DNA from: Caenorhabditis remanei
Lineage: Eukaryota; Nematoda; Chromadorea; Rhabditida; Rhabditidae
Reading direction: 5' to 3'
Length of the DNA: 64,000 bases
Assembly (NCBI RefSeq): GCF_010183535.1
Contig: NC_071331.1
Span: 18,104,001-18,168,000, forward strand
Positions 46,291 to 57,534 of the stretch are shown piece by piece. A program made the translations under genes and the position numbers. The stretch's first letter is position 1, and every line of letters starts with the position of its first letter. Below the pieces are notes generated by a model. That model was not told the origin of the DNA, did not search any database, and saw nothing but the letters and a program-made list of their open reading frames with translations.

Positions 46291-47415
46291 TTATGATTGA
46301 TTTGGCCACACTGACATTGTGAACCAAAACATGTAGTTTTCAGGACCAAGTGGGTTTCTCTGTTGAATCGTCGCAAGTTTTCCATCCTTACTTCGGATAT
46401 CAAACCCTCCTTTGAATATGAATTGAACTTCTTTTCCCATAAAGTCACTGAAAATTTACTTTAATGTCAGTACATGGCTTCATTTTGTCTTTTTCCAACT
46501 CACAATTTGAATGGTCGTATGAGGGATTCATCCTTTTCTTCAAACTCGATTCCGTCCAATAACAGCTCAAAATCAAGAATTTTCACAGCTGCAGAGAAGA
46601 ACTTCATTCTGGAATGACCTCCTCCTTCGACCCATCCTTTCAAAATTCGGTTAATATCATTCTCATCGAATGAACACGCCTCAATCAGAATTCTTTCACA
46701 ACTTGAATTAATTATTTCATCAGTTTTGATCCAATTAACTGGACACTCAGAAGTTGTGCTGGTTGCAAAAAACTCGGTCGCATCCAAAATTCCACAACTA
46801 AATGGCTTCATTTCATAGGGTTGTGTCAGTTCATAAGACAACCGATTAATTGAGAATTTCGCTTTTTTGAAAAATAATTCAATACTTTCACTATTTGTAT
46901 CACATCCAGTGAGATCACAGTACTCCAGAGTAGACTGTCGTTTGTTCATCCATTTCGAAATGATTGTCATATCTTCTAACGATGCATTTGTATTCATACG
47001 AAGATAACTGAGGTCTCTACGGAATAAACTACAAATATAATCCGTCCATTTCTTTGCAAATTCAGCACAAATGGTGTATTTTTTATTGAAATATTTGGTT
47101 GTTTTAGTTCTTCCTTTTAAGTATTTGTTCCTTTTCTTCAAGTCGTCAATAGTGAATCGAAAAATGCAAAGAGAGTTGTGATAAAATACGATAGGACTTC
47201 CAGTGGGTTGTAAGCTCAGGCTAATTTTAAATTCAGCAAATTTTATCGACTTAATGAAAAGCTCACACATTTTTGAAATGAAAGAGAAATCCAGTCTGTA
47301 ATTGTTCTGATATTAGAAAAGACGAAACTAAATGAACTTACATTTCCATTTGATTGAAATGCTTCAATACAATACTCAATGGTACATAGGGAAGCTCCAA
47401 AATAGGGAAAGACAT
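46291..47415 (-). CDS. F-box protein with FBA-type domain
   Basis: Three minus-strand exons (47415-47342, 47295-46504, 46447-46291) close in phase to 340 residues. Residues 2-50 fit a nematode F-box: FPILELPYVPLSIVLKHF, then the hydrophobic LDFSFISKMCELFIKSIK split by intron 1. The rest resembles the F-box-associated (FBA_2-like) domain of the large Caenorhabditis F-box families, including the C-terminal GFDIRSKDGKLATI and FWFTMSVW. Such proteins are presumed substrate receptors of SCF (SKP1-cullin-F-box) ubiquitin ligases; the family expands and turns over quickly, so no orthologue or substrate can be named. It lies antisense between cha-1 and the aminopeptidase gene, tail to tail with cha-1. 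The choice of the exon 2 acceptor (ATTACAG) is fixed by frame. No clear trans-splice acceptor was seen upstream. Confidence 0.87.
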
Positions 47416-48420
47416 TTTTGAAATAAAATACTTAAAAGTGAATGAATTAATAAAAACGAAAAATTCAAACTGAAGAGACAATGCGCAACACTCGATAAAT
47501 GTGCGTTGCGTATGAGTCTCACAAAAAAGATGGTAATGAGAAGATCGGGATTTAGATAGGTGGTTATTGTATAATTGTAGAGCAAATTAGATGAGAGATG
47601 AGAACGTGTAAATTAGAATTCACTAGTTTCCAATGAGACGATACATACAGAAATCATTGCAAGAGAAAAATATTCAGTCAGAATTTCAGAGTGGTAAGGA
47701 TTTGAATGTTGTTCTGACTTGTTCAGATAAAGAAATCCGACGTTTGGATTTTTCTGATTGACAACGTTTTCCTAGAAGTCATCACTTCTCAACCCAAGAG
47801 AAATCATTTTGAAACATTGCGACATGATGATCTGGAATCTTCCAGACCTCACCAGGTATCAAAGTCTTCCAGTTCCGTCTCCCTGACGTCGCGTCATGAT
47901 TTATTGGTCTCTGCCACGTCATCATCATCACCAACTTTGCACACCTGTTGTACAGAGGCTCCGCCCACTTTCTTGTCTCCAAATAAATGTGCTGCGTGAT
48001 GCTTTTTTCGACACGTTACGTCAGCTAGAAATGTCTTTTAGAGCACCTTCAATCAGCTTATCGATGTGTTTCAGGCACACACATGCCAACGATAAAACAT
48101 GAAAATGCCTCTCTCTCAATCATTCTCGATTTTTGAGATTCCCCCTTTGGCGCCTAACTTTTTATTCTCGCCTTTGATTTATTCGACATTTTTCGAGAAC
48201 TTGTTCTCTTTGATAAGGGGAAAGAGGGGGTTATTAAAATGTGCTGAACTCAGCAAAAAGTGACCGACGGCTCATACGGACACCTCCTCTCCTCCTTTCA
48301 TACCTCTTATCAGTGTGACCATCACCCTCCGCCCTCACTTTTCCGTTAAAAGAAACTAATTTATTCTTGAGTCATTCTGGATTTTTTTCAGTTTTGAGTT
48401 GCTTCTAATTCTTGAAATAT
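47416..48420. other. Shared upstream region, F-box gene and aminopeptidase gene
   Basis: No exon is supported. Two TGATAA GATA sites (48211-48216, and the complement at 48307-48312) lie within 250 bp of the aminopeptidase start. The region ends with an acceptor TTTCAG (to 48425), a likely trans-splice site. Confidence 0.5.
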
Positions 48421-48451
48421 TTCAGAAAACCACAAGATAAGAGACGAGAAA

Positions 48452-51400
48452 ATGTGCCAACACCATCATAACCGTCCTAAGAGGGATCCATGCTCGGCTG
48501 CCAACATCAATGAGGTAGGTGGTTCTTATTTGATGGGTGTGAGTTGGAATCCTAAATCGAAAGTTAAAAGTCGGAAAACTGAAGACGTGGGTTTCGAAAT
48601 GTGAATTTGTGTAAATGTGAAAAATGAAGTGAGTTGAATGCATTCTTGTCGGAAAGTAAGCATGAGAATGGTTTGCTAAATCCAGTCTGAGGTTGACTTC
48701 GTCTTGAGACGTCTTGAGTTTTATTAAATCTACGTTTATTGGTATTGCTTTGAATCAGTTCCGCCCAACCAGGATGACCGTTAATCCAGGATGAGTGGTC
48801 AGAATCTGTATTCTGAGTAGTACCAGTTCTAAAACGGAAGGTTTTGAATTGGATGGTTTTGAATAGTACCGGTATTCCTAATCCGACCTATTTTTATTTG
48901 TGATACTCCAAATACTCTCTTTCAAACGCAAAAGTTCAAAATTCATAATTATGGAACCCAATTCACCAAGTCACATGCTTCCTTATCACTCATCATTCGT
49001 ACCTAGCACCCCTCTTTCCTCTATTCTATCTCAAAGTTCTCTAAATACAATACACATTTCCCCCTTCCATCCGTTTACTTTCAGATCACTGTCGAGCACA
49101 CTGCAATCAAATGGACCGTCTCATTCCAGCTGAAAATGATAATCGGACAGGCGACACTCCGCTGCAGATGCTTAACTGACGCCACAAAGCTGGTAGGAGA
49201 GATTAAGAGACGAAGAGAAAAATCTGTAATTTATCGGTGTCACGTGTGGTAGTTTCGTCTTATCAATTCTTTGTTCTCTCTCCCACAGTCATAAGCTGAT
49301 AAGTATCTAGTTTTACGACAAAAAAGGAGAATATTTGATTTCTCATTCCTTGGAGGTTTGAGGGAATGGGGGGGGAGAAGAAGCTGCGGGATTCAATAGG
49401 CGGGCACAGAATTAGTAACCGACTTATGATTTGCGACATAATGGCACCGCACTGATAGCATAAGCTCTGGAAAACTTTTGACCTAAAAGTACAGATATTG
49501 ATAAGCAACTTCAGTGATAACAATAAAAGTTTAAAGAAAAGTGCATCAAGATAACAATTATTTTAGGTTCTGGACGTTCGTGATCTCTCGATCCGCTCCG
49601 TTTCGATCAATGGAATCGACTGTGACTTCAGAATTGCTCCGAATGTTTACACTTTCTTCGGATCCAAGATGAGTGTGTATTTGCCACCTCAATTCCAGAA
49701 GATGGGAACTATTTTGTATGATATCAATCAGAAAAATTAAATTATATAGAACCAGCTTTCAGGCAAGTAACCGTATCTTATGGAACATCTCCTGATGCTA
49801 CTGCTTTGCAATGGATGAAGAAGGAGCAAACCGCTGATAAGAGAATGCCATATCTCTTCTCTCAATGTCAGGCTATTCATGCTCGCTCTATTGTTCCATG
49901 TATGGATACCCCATCTGTTAAGAGTACTTATGAAGCTGAGGTTACTGTACCAACTGGAATGACATGCTTGATGTCTGCCATCGGACAAGGATCCAAAGGA
50001 GACGATGAGACCACAACTTTCTTCTACAAGCAACCAGTTGCTATTCCAAGTTATCTTATTGCCATCGTAGTTGGATGCTTGGAGAAAAGAGATATCAGTG
50101 ATAGATGTGCAGTATGGGCGGAGCCATCGGTAGTCGACAAGGCTCATTGGGAGTTTGCTGAGACCGAGGATATCTTGGCGTCTGCTGAAGAGATCGCTGG
50201 AAAATATATCTGGGGAAGATACGATATGGTTTGTCTTCCTCCTTCCTTCCCGTTCGGAGGAATGGAAAATCCTTGTCTGACTTTCCTGACACCCACGCTT
50301 ATTGCTGGAGATCGCTCACTCGTCAGTGTGATTGCTCACGAAATTGCGCATAGTTGGTCAGGAAATCTTGTGACTAATTCAAGTTGGGAGCATTTCTGGT
50401 TGAATGAGGGATTCACCATGTTCATTGAGAGAAAGATTTGCGGTCGGTTGGTCTCGGAGGATTATCGTCAGTTCATGGCATTCAATGGATGGACAAATTC
50501 TCTGATTCCGGCGGTGAGTTATTTAAAAACATAGATAACAACAGATAGCGAACTTTGTCTTTTTGATTTTTTGGACTCTTCTAGTCTAGACTTTTCCCAA
50601 AACGTCCATCATTTTTTGTATATTTTGTGTTTTATCATTTCTCCGAAATTTTGCAATTCCAATCACCCCACCTCCCCCTCATAAATTGTGCATTTTGAAC
50701 CCAGTGAGGTGTAATGACACCTGATAAGCAGCTTATCACACATTCCTCTTCTCTGAAAAAGAAAAAAAAACTTGGAATGATTAACAGAGTTGCAAAGTTC
50801 ATTTCTTGCAGGTCTACGAACAATTCACTCCCACTCACCAGTTCACGAAGCTGATTCAAGACCACACAAATGTCGACCCCGATGTTGCGTTCTCTTGTGT
50901 TCCATATGAAAAGGGATCTGCGTTGCTCTTCTATTTGGAACAGAAACTTGGAGGAAGTGAAGTGTTCGAGGCTTACCTTAAGGATTACTTGAAGACGTTC
51001 GCCCATCAAGCCATCGATAGTTGGCAATGGAAGGATCACTTGTACAAATACTTCGCAGATCAGAAGGAAGTCTTGGATTCAGTCAACTTTGACCTGTGGT
51101 TCAACGGAGTTGGAATGCCACCAGAGAAGCCAAATTATGGGCAATCGATGGTTGAAGCTTGTGAAGTTCTTCTGAAGAAGTGGTTGGCTGCTGATGAGAG
51201 TACCGTCGGGAATATCACTGGAGATGACTACTTTGCAATGCAACCACTTCAACAAATTGAGTTGTTGTCCCAACTCTGGCAACACAATCCACCAATTGAG
51301 CACTACAAGTTGGATGCGTTGAACAAGTTGTACAAATTGAATGACTCGCAGAACTCCGAGTTGTTGTTGAAGTGAGTTTTTGGGGCGTTGATATAGTTCT

Positions 51401-51716
51401 GAATAATTGTTGTACTATTTTTTAGCTGGCTCCGTCTGTGCATCAAATCCAAATGGGAGGCTTGCATTCCGAAGGCTCTGGACTTTGTCAACTCTCAAGG
51501 ACGTCTCAAGTTCTGTAGACCTATTTACAGGTGAGATTTGGAGAGTAAATGGGATAAAATTCCCATTTTTCCAGAGACCTCGCCCAATGGCCAGTTGCCA
51601 ACAAGAAAGCCCGTGACGTCTACTTGAAGGGACGTAGTCAAATGCATCCAATCACTGCTGAGATGATTGCAAAGGACCTTCATATCAGACATTCCACTCA
51701 TACTGTTTGCTTCTAA
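48452..51716 (+). CDS. Leukotriene A4 hydrolase-like M1 aminopeptidase
   Basis: Seven exons (48452-48514, 49085-49192, 49567-49715, 49763-50513, 50812-51371, 51426-51530, 51575-51716) close in phase to 625 residues, near the 610 usual for LTA4H. It is a zinc metallopeptidase that removes N-terminal residues from peptides, probably in the cytosol. The peptide-anchoring GGMEN is at 269-273; zinc ligands are His296, His300 and Glu319 in HEIAH...NEGF, with Glu297 catalytic. The human active-site tyrosines Y378 and Y383 correspond to Phe384 and Tyr389, and R563/K565 to Arg570/Lys572. C. elegans has such a gene beside cha-1 (ZC416.6 as I recall), so the neighbourhood is conserved. Clustered TGATAA sites in introns 2 and 4 suggest intestinal expression. 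The start lies 26 bases after a likely trans-splice acceptor; AATAAA is at 51900-51905. Confidence 0.94.
49260..49520. promoter_or_regulatory. Cluster of four TGATAA GATA sites in intron 2
   Basis: TGATAA occurs at 49297-49302, 49499-49504 and 49515-49520, with the complement at 49260-49265, all in the second intron of the aminopeptidase gene. TGATAA is the preferred site of ELT-2, the main intestinal GATA factor in Caenorhabditis. Confidence 0.5.
50722..50738. promoter_or_regulatory. Inverted GATA pair TGATAAGCAGCTTATCA
   Basis: Two TGATAAG sites face each other across a three-base centre, forming a 17-bp near-perfect palindrome in intron 4 of the aminopeptidase gene. A symmetric pair like this could bind two GATA-factor molecules or a dimer. 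Confidence 0.55.
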
Positions 51717-51909
51717 GCTTATTTTACTTTTATTGGACTTCTCTGTATTTTTTCTGTTGGAAGTTGTACATTTTCTTTTCCAAAATCTTTACCTCGCTGC
51801 TTCAAATTTCTTTTTTGGTTTTGTCTGCTTTTGTAGGTCTTTCGTTGTTTACTGTTCCTTTTTTCTATGTACCAATTTCATTTTTTTAACGTTTTTCCAA
51901 ATAAATCAT

Positions 51910-52608
51910 CCTCTTCGAAAATGTTTTTTCAACTGAATTCCTGCAGATCAATGGAATCAAATGGGAGAAAAAGTGAAAGGATCTTGATCGACAACGTCTT
52001 CTTCTTCTCCTTCAGATTCTTCAGAATGGGTGTATAACCCGTACACCGTTATCTTTCAAAGACCAACATGTTTGATGACGACTATCGACTGATGAACTGT
52101 CATTTCTTCTCTGAACTTTATCAATTTATCTTTTTTCTTCTTCTCACGATCTCTTCTTTTTTCATTCGAAAATAGAAGGAAATTGATCGAGAGAAAGGAA
52201 AATTGCATTTTGTAGGTAAGGGATCACAAGATCATTCTAGAACAATAGGGCTACGGTAGTTGTAGAGGAACAAAAATTCAAGTTTTTTTTTACCGGTGTC
52301 TGATGATTTGAACAATTTTAAAGGTGATGAAGCTGGTAATTTTCAACAAAGCGTTCAAAGCGATTTTTTCAAAACTTTGAACTTATTAGCATTTTGACAG
52401 GCTTGAGTTTAGCCTAAGCAAACTATACTTTTCTTTTGAAATAAACTTCTGGAAAGATTTCGTGCTGCACAAAAATGTTACGGTTTTGGTGTCATGATTT
52501 AAAGTTAGAGTCATGCAATTAACTCAACTGCTGTTAGAAAAAATAAAAATTGCGTCTAGATTTCTGAAGTTAAGGTAGATTCCGAAGAATCAAGAAAACT
52601 CAAACAGC
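51910..52608. other. 3' flank of the aminopeptidase gene
   Basis: Nothing coding is visible; short C/T-rich stretches and AT-rich sequence lead into a MITE at 52611. Confidence 0.45.
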
Positions 52609-52610
52609 TA

Positions 52611-52855
52611 CAGTAGCGAGCATAAGTGAGCTCCCCTTCATACTGTTATGTGTGCCTCTGCTGAATCGTGTCCGTTTTGCCTAAACTTTTTTTTGAAAGC
52701 AAGCCAAAATATTCAGCAATAAGAAAATATGTTTTTTGAAAAATTTCCATCACTGATTTTTTCGATAATCGATTTTTCCTGATCTTGATTTGAAAATCCG
52801 AATAGCAGAGTTACACATAACAGTATGAAGGGGTGCTCACTTATGCTCGCTACTG
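52611..52855. repeat. 245-bp MITE with TA duplication, CAGTAGCGAGC ends
   Basis: The element is bounded by TA on both sides (52609-52610, 52856-52857). Its terminal inverted repeat CAGTAGCGAGCATAAGTGAG continues to about 48 bp (TTCATACTGTTATGTGT) on both arms with few mismatches. TA flanks and a CAGT end again point to Tc1/mariner mobilisation, but the internal sequence is a different family from 42297. No coding capacity. Confidence 0.92.
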
Positions 52856-52859
52856 TATC

Positions 52860-53390
52860 TATCCCTTACAATCTGGACTCGAAATAGAATTCGTTCCGAT
52901 TCAGATGATTCTGGTTTGCACTGTATCAGTTCTTCCGGTTTCAGGTCATATTCTGCTTTTCACGGGGCTTCCGACAACAGGCATTCGTTAAGAACATGCA
53001 GTCAAAACGTTTTGATCTTTCAATCTTCAAGAAAACGATTTCCATGAATTCCAGATTTTTTTCTCTGACAAATATTTATTGTTTTCTGGAATTCAAACCA
53101 CATGTGCAATCAAGAATATTCTTTGAAAAATATTTTTAGTTTTAATTTCCATTTGCCAATGTCTACATGGATTTCAGATACCCTCTCACTTTAAAACACC
53201 GAAAAAATCAAAAAACTCTCTGGTGCAGCCGAACTTTTAGACAAAAGGCGTTCCGTGACTTCCCTATTGGTCTTTGTTTACTGTACCTTCTCATCTTCAA
53301 AAAAGAAGAGATTCTTACTTTTCCATCGTCATCATCTCTTCTTCTTTCCCATCGTATTTCTTCAGTATCACGTCATCATGTCAGCGTGTG
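52860..53390. other. Upstream region of the small secreted peptide gene
   Basis: No exon is seen. It ends with a palindromic tract (CACGTCATCATGTCAGCGTGTGACA, read in two halves around ATCATGTCAG) just before the TATA box at 53398. Confidence 0.4.
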
Positions 53391-53397
53391 ACAGACA

Positions 53398-53405
53398 TAT
53401 ATAAA
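53398..53405 (+). promoter_or_regulatory. TATA box TATATAAA
   Basis: A consensus TATA box lies 81 bases upstream of the start codon at 53479 with no acceptor between, so this gene is probably transcribed from its own promoter without trans-splicing. That pattern is typical of tissue-specific secreted products. Confidence 0.6.
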
Positions 53406-53478
53406 CGGAAGGTTTTTTAGAGAATCTTCACGATCAACAATTTCTATTTTTTGAAGACGAAGTGAGAAAGAAGTCAAA

Positions 53479-53932
53479 ATGAAATCGTTAACGATAATAT
53501 TGCTGACTATTTTAATTGGAGGTGAGCGTGCTTTCGAGTGACAAGTCTCCAATGATGAATCTCAAACATCTTTTGCATCATTCTAATCTTCAGAATCTAT
53601 TTCCCTGACAATGCTTGGTCTGGAACGTGGTTCTCGTGTTGGTGAGAACATGGAACCCCCATATTTCCCAGAAGAAGATGATATGCCACCAGCCAGAGAC
53701 CCTGGAGTTCCACCTTCTTATGCAAAAGCTATCGGGACTATAGCGGGAAGAGATGTGAGTTGTTTCGTAGTCTTTATTCTAGTTGTTGTTTTTATTCCAG
53801 TTAGTCGCTCGTCGCTGGAAAGAGAACGAACCAATCCGTCGGCAGATTCTGGATGTTGAAGGCGTCCCGTTGAGACGAAGACCACTGATTGCAAGAGTTC
53901 TCAACAAAGGTGGAGGTCTACATCTACCGTAA
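53479..53932 (+). CDS. Small secreted basic peptide precursor, 111 aa
   Basis: Three exons (53479-53521, 53594-53754, 53801-53932) close in phase to 111 residues. The first 15 or so (MKSLTIILLTILIGG) form a clear signal peptide, with the intron splitting the cleavage region. The middle is acidic and Pro-rich (PPYFPEEDDMPPARDPGVPP). The C-terminal third is basic with dibasic sites (ARRW, IRRQ, LRRRP) and ends GGGLHLP. There are no cysteines. Signal peptide plus dibasic sites fits a processed secreted peptide, such as a neuropeptide-like precursor, but no known family motif was recognised. A TATA box sits 81 bases upstream and AATAAA at 54009-54014. The gene is probably real because all phases, signals and spacing agree; its function is unknown. 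Confidence 0.78.
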
Positions 53933-54014
53933 ATTTTTTCAACTTTTCTCTCTTTTTTAATGTGATCTCATGATGTTTTGGTGATTTAAACAAAGTATTC
54001 CTGTTGTTAATAAA

Positions 54015-55003
54015 CTTTTTTTTGATGTCTGTAGTATGAACGAGAACAACGAAAACATACTATTCATCTTCTTTATTTTCACACTATATCATTCTGAGTG
54101 GAAATTGCTCAATTCTACTATAAAGGCGAGTAAGAAGGAAAGCATTTAGCTAATGTACTTGATTTGCTCTGGCAATGCTTCAGTATTCATTCTACCCACC
54201 ATAACTCCCGAAACTCCTTTGAATAGATCCGTCTATCCAGTTTTTCAGAAAACTCTTCATATCTCTCTCCTTGATTGAAAAATTTCCCAAAACAATATGA
54301 ATTCAATCAAGTGATTGATTCACTTTGATTCTACATTTCAACGAAGTGATTTCTCATTTTTGAGTCAACGTGAGGGACAGCGAGTCGGTGATTCTCAACC
54401 CGTCAACAAATGCTGAAATCTCTTCCTTGTTGGTTCAAATATGCTTCAATATTATTTTGACATAACTTCGCTTTTTATTCGAATAGCTCAATTTAGAATG
54501 CGAAAATCTCCAGAACATCAACAAATCTGCCTATCTGCTCTGTGGATGTATTCCGATTACTAAATCAGTTGCCACCCGGGTGGTACTGTAGACGACAAGA
54601 ATTCGAATATCGATTTACCAAGTTTCTAGCAAAAATCGTGAGCTATACCCTTGTTATACCATGTTTGGTAGACTATTCTGAGATTTTGAAATTTTAATAT
54701 TTGAGCCCCCAGCCTCTATAAAAAACTCTATTTGTTTATAAGATTTTTTTGATTTTGAATATGTGAATGGAATTTTTTGAAACTTCAATTTTAATTTTTC
54801 AGATTTTGCATCAAACGTTTACATGTTTTTGACTCTTCTTTCCCTTATTTTCGATAAATTCCACTAAAAAATGTGATGACGTCATCTTTGCAGGTTGTAT
54901 GCAAACACGCTCCACCGCTAATCGTTTGTGCCGCCAAACAACATCGTTTGAATTATCGAATTCCCGCAATCTTCGCGATATTTATCATTTCTAATTAATA
55001 ATA
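54015..55003. other. Intergenic, no gene seen
   Basis: AT-rich sequence without coding exons. A CCACCCGGGTGG palindrome near 54570 is the only notable small motif. Confidence 0.45.
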
Positions 55004-56265
55004 ATGCGTTGTGCTCGAGAGCCCACCAAGCGCAAAAGCAATAATTTGCTCAGAGAAGATGTTAATTATAAGGTGAGTCGAAATTCTATCCGAAAATATA
55101 ATAAATTTCATTGTTTTTTTTAATCTAAAATCGTATTTCTTGTGTTTTCAGAGACACAAATCAATGTCGAAAGAGTCATCACCATGCCCGGAAGAGGTTT
55201 TGACCCCAGATGTTATGATCAGCAATGTAAGTTATAATTTATCGAATTTGTTTGACCGAGTTTCTGAGATATTCGTACTGTCTCAGCAAATATATCGATT
55301 GTTTTACCATTCAGAAGATTTTGCAGCTTCACGAGCTTGTTAATGAAGTTATAGAGGATCAGGACCTTCCAGAAGCAGCAATAATCGAGTTGAAAGGTTT
55401 CGACGCATCGGCGACCACAATGGAAGAATACATGCAGAAACGAGAGGAGATTCGCAGAATGGTTGGCGATTCGGAGTTTTTCGACAGAAAGACTGAATTG
55501 AATCTTGGAGTTGTAAGTTTTTCTTCCCTTTCCCGGACTTTCCACACGAATTTTTGAGAAGAAACACTTTTCAATGTCAGTCTGTTTCAGGCCTCACTTG
55601 CTGGCTGCCAGTTGGAAGTGGACAAACGGGTTACCACCAGAAGAATGAGTCGCAAGTTGCACGATGAGTGTGGAATTAATGAGAAGGACATACTCTACAA
55701 AGGACTCGATTATCAGGGAACTGAGGCTAAAGCCAGCAAAGAGCTCAGAGAGTAGGTCGAAAATGTGTTAAAGACATTTTAAACGAATATTTTTAGCTCT
55801 CGTCAAGCATCGATCATCGAATCATGCGTCGATTTCCAAAAGCAGCTTCAATGGAAGATTGGAATTATGGATCAAGTCAAGGCGAAGTCGAAGCCACTTC
55901 TCGGTAAAACTTATCCAATGTCGGACGGTCCAAGCTTTCGAACTCGTAATGGACAGGACAAACAGAGAGAAACTATGAAACAACAACAGAAGGAGTTGGA
56001 TAATCAGAGGAAAACTAGACAGAAAAAAGAAGACGATCCATTCCAGACGCCACAGAAAAAGGTGGAATTCAATGCGTTGGATGAGAGAAGAGTGGGTTTT
56101 GTGGAAGAAATGTAATTAATTTTATCTTCATTTTTACAGATCATCGAGAACTATCAGTTAGAAGTGGCCTCAGAAGTTCGTTCTCACCGACCAACCGTTA
56201 GTCGTGGGATTGCGCCGATTCCATATAACATCAACATTCTTGACGACATTGATGAAGACGACTAG
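55004..56265 (+). CDS. Unrecognised conserved-looking nuclear-type protein, 307 aa
   Basis: Six exons (55004-55072, 55152-55226, 55315-55512, 55591-55751, 55797-56091, 56140-56265) close in phase to 307 residues. I do not recognise the family. The N-terminus is basic (PTKRKSNN, then YKRHKS, a possible nuclear localisation signal). The centre is predicted helical and charged (LQLHELVNEVIEDQDLPEAA, MEEYMQKREEIRRMVG, RMSRKLHDECGINEKD), followed by a Gln/Lys/Arg-rich coiled-coil-like stretch (ETMKQQQKELDNQRKTRQKK). The acidic end reads NILDDIDEDD. There is no signal peptide or membrane segment. The exon 3 acceptor has an alternative four codons downstream that also keeps frame. AATAAA at 56472-56477 and the next gene's start 150 bases later suggest an operon with the gene at 56625. 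Confidence 0.82.
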
Positions 56266-56471
56266 ACGTCGTAGATCACTCGATCGAACAAATCAAATCA
56301 AAACGATCCTCATTTCTCTCGTTCTCTTAATCATTTTGTTTTCCGTTCAATCGATTTTATAACTGTCATCCACTAGGGACCTGAACACCCCTCCATCACT
56401 TGATTCCGGTATCGTCATTAGCTAAGTTTTCTCGGGTGTTCTGAAATAGTAGTGCACATACGCAAGTTGTG

Positions 56472-56477
56472 AATAAA
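56472..56477 (+). terminator. Poly(A) signal at a probable operon junction
   Basis: AATAAA follows the stop of the upstream gene by about 200 bases. A T-rich tract (TTTTTTTC) comes next, and an acceptor-like AATAAG lies at about 56611, 13 bases before the next start. A gap of about 130 bases between poly(A) signal and trans-splice site is typical of SL2-type operons. Confidence 0.5.
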
Positions 56478-56624
56478 TTCTCGTTTTAATATCTGATTTT
56501 TTTCAAATGTTGTTTATCATCGTTGTTTTCCACGTGACACATATAACCACGTTGCAAAACGCTCGTGAATGGAGTAATTCCACTATTCGTCTCTCACTCT
56601 TTTCCAATAAGACAATTCGAAACG

Positions 56625-57534
56625 ATGTCTGAACGAGAATCCGACGGTCCATTGACGAGTCTAGGCAGTGTGTCAACTGCCAGAACTTCTCGGAAAGAAA
56701 TTCACGCAAACAATATGTGAGGAATTTTCCGGCGAAGAGCTGGTTCAATTCGTTTGAATTTCAACGCTTTTCTCCTTTGCGGCGCAGAATTACTTGAAAA
56801 TCTTTCGATGTTTATATAAAATCTCTGTAATCAATGTGAATTTCAGAGTTCCTTTCAATGCGTCACTCTACACCATTCTTACCATCATCGGCACTCTTCA
56901 AATTTCCGTTATCATTCCGAGTATCGGCTCATTCGTCTCTTTTATTAGCGCATTGTTCCTTTTTGAGGTATTTCGGACTTCATTTCAAATCCGAAACAAT
57001 CTTATAATTTTAGTGGCTCAACCTCCACTTTCAGTCGATGACGAGAAGTCGTCGCGCATGTTTCGATGTGGCAAATGTGTTGGAGACATATCAGCCAAGA
57101 AACCGAACTCATGGACATCTTTTTGTGGTAAGAAACCTAAATAAATGCTGGAAATATGTTCGAAACATCGGGAATTTTTCAGCCGGATCCACCAACTCCC
57201 TGCGTCAAAATCGACGAAGATGGAAGCCACGACATGCCGAAGGAGAAGAACGCATTCTCCAATGCTAGAGATTCTGTAAACTACTTTTTTCTTTTGCAAA
57301 TTCAGTCAATGATTATAATTTTAGCACTACGAGAACATGTACCAGAAAGCGATTCAAATGGCCAAAGAAATGGACCAAATGGAAAAAATTGCGGCGAGTC
57401 CAAATCTCGACGCATCGCAGAATGTCGAGCTGAAACCGGCGAATCCGGAACAGGATAAAAAGGAAAGTGAAGAGAAAGCGAAACAAGCGAAGAAGAAGTA
57501 TGATGATGATATGTCAAAGCCGTTCAGCTGTTAG
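56625..57534 (+). CDS. Unrecognised membrane protein with hydrophobic hairpin, 209 aa
   Basis: Five exons (56625-56716, 56847-56967, 57014-57127, 57183-57275, 57325-57534) close in phase to 209 residues. A Ser/Thr-rich N-terminus is followed by a long hydrophobic stretch at about 34-72 (SLYTILTIIGTLQISVIIPS, then IGSFVSFISALFLFEWL), enough for two closely spaced helices or a re-entrant hairpin. Next come a basic loop (MTRSRRACF), an acidic region, and a Lys/Glu-rich C-terminal tail with coiled-coil character ending SKPFSC. There is no cleavable signal peptide, so both ends probably face the cytosol. The family is not recognised. Spacing to the upstream gene suggests co-transcription. AATAAA is at 57606-57611. 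Confidence 0.8.
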
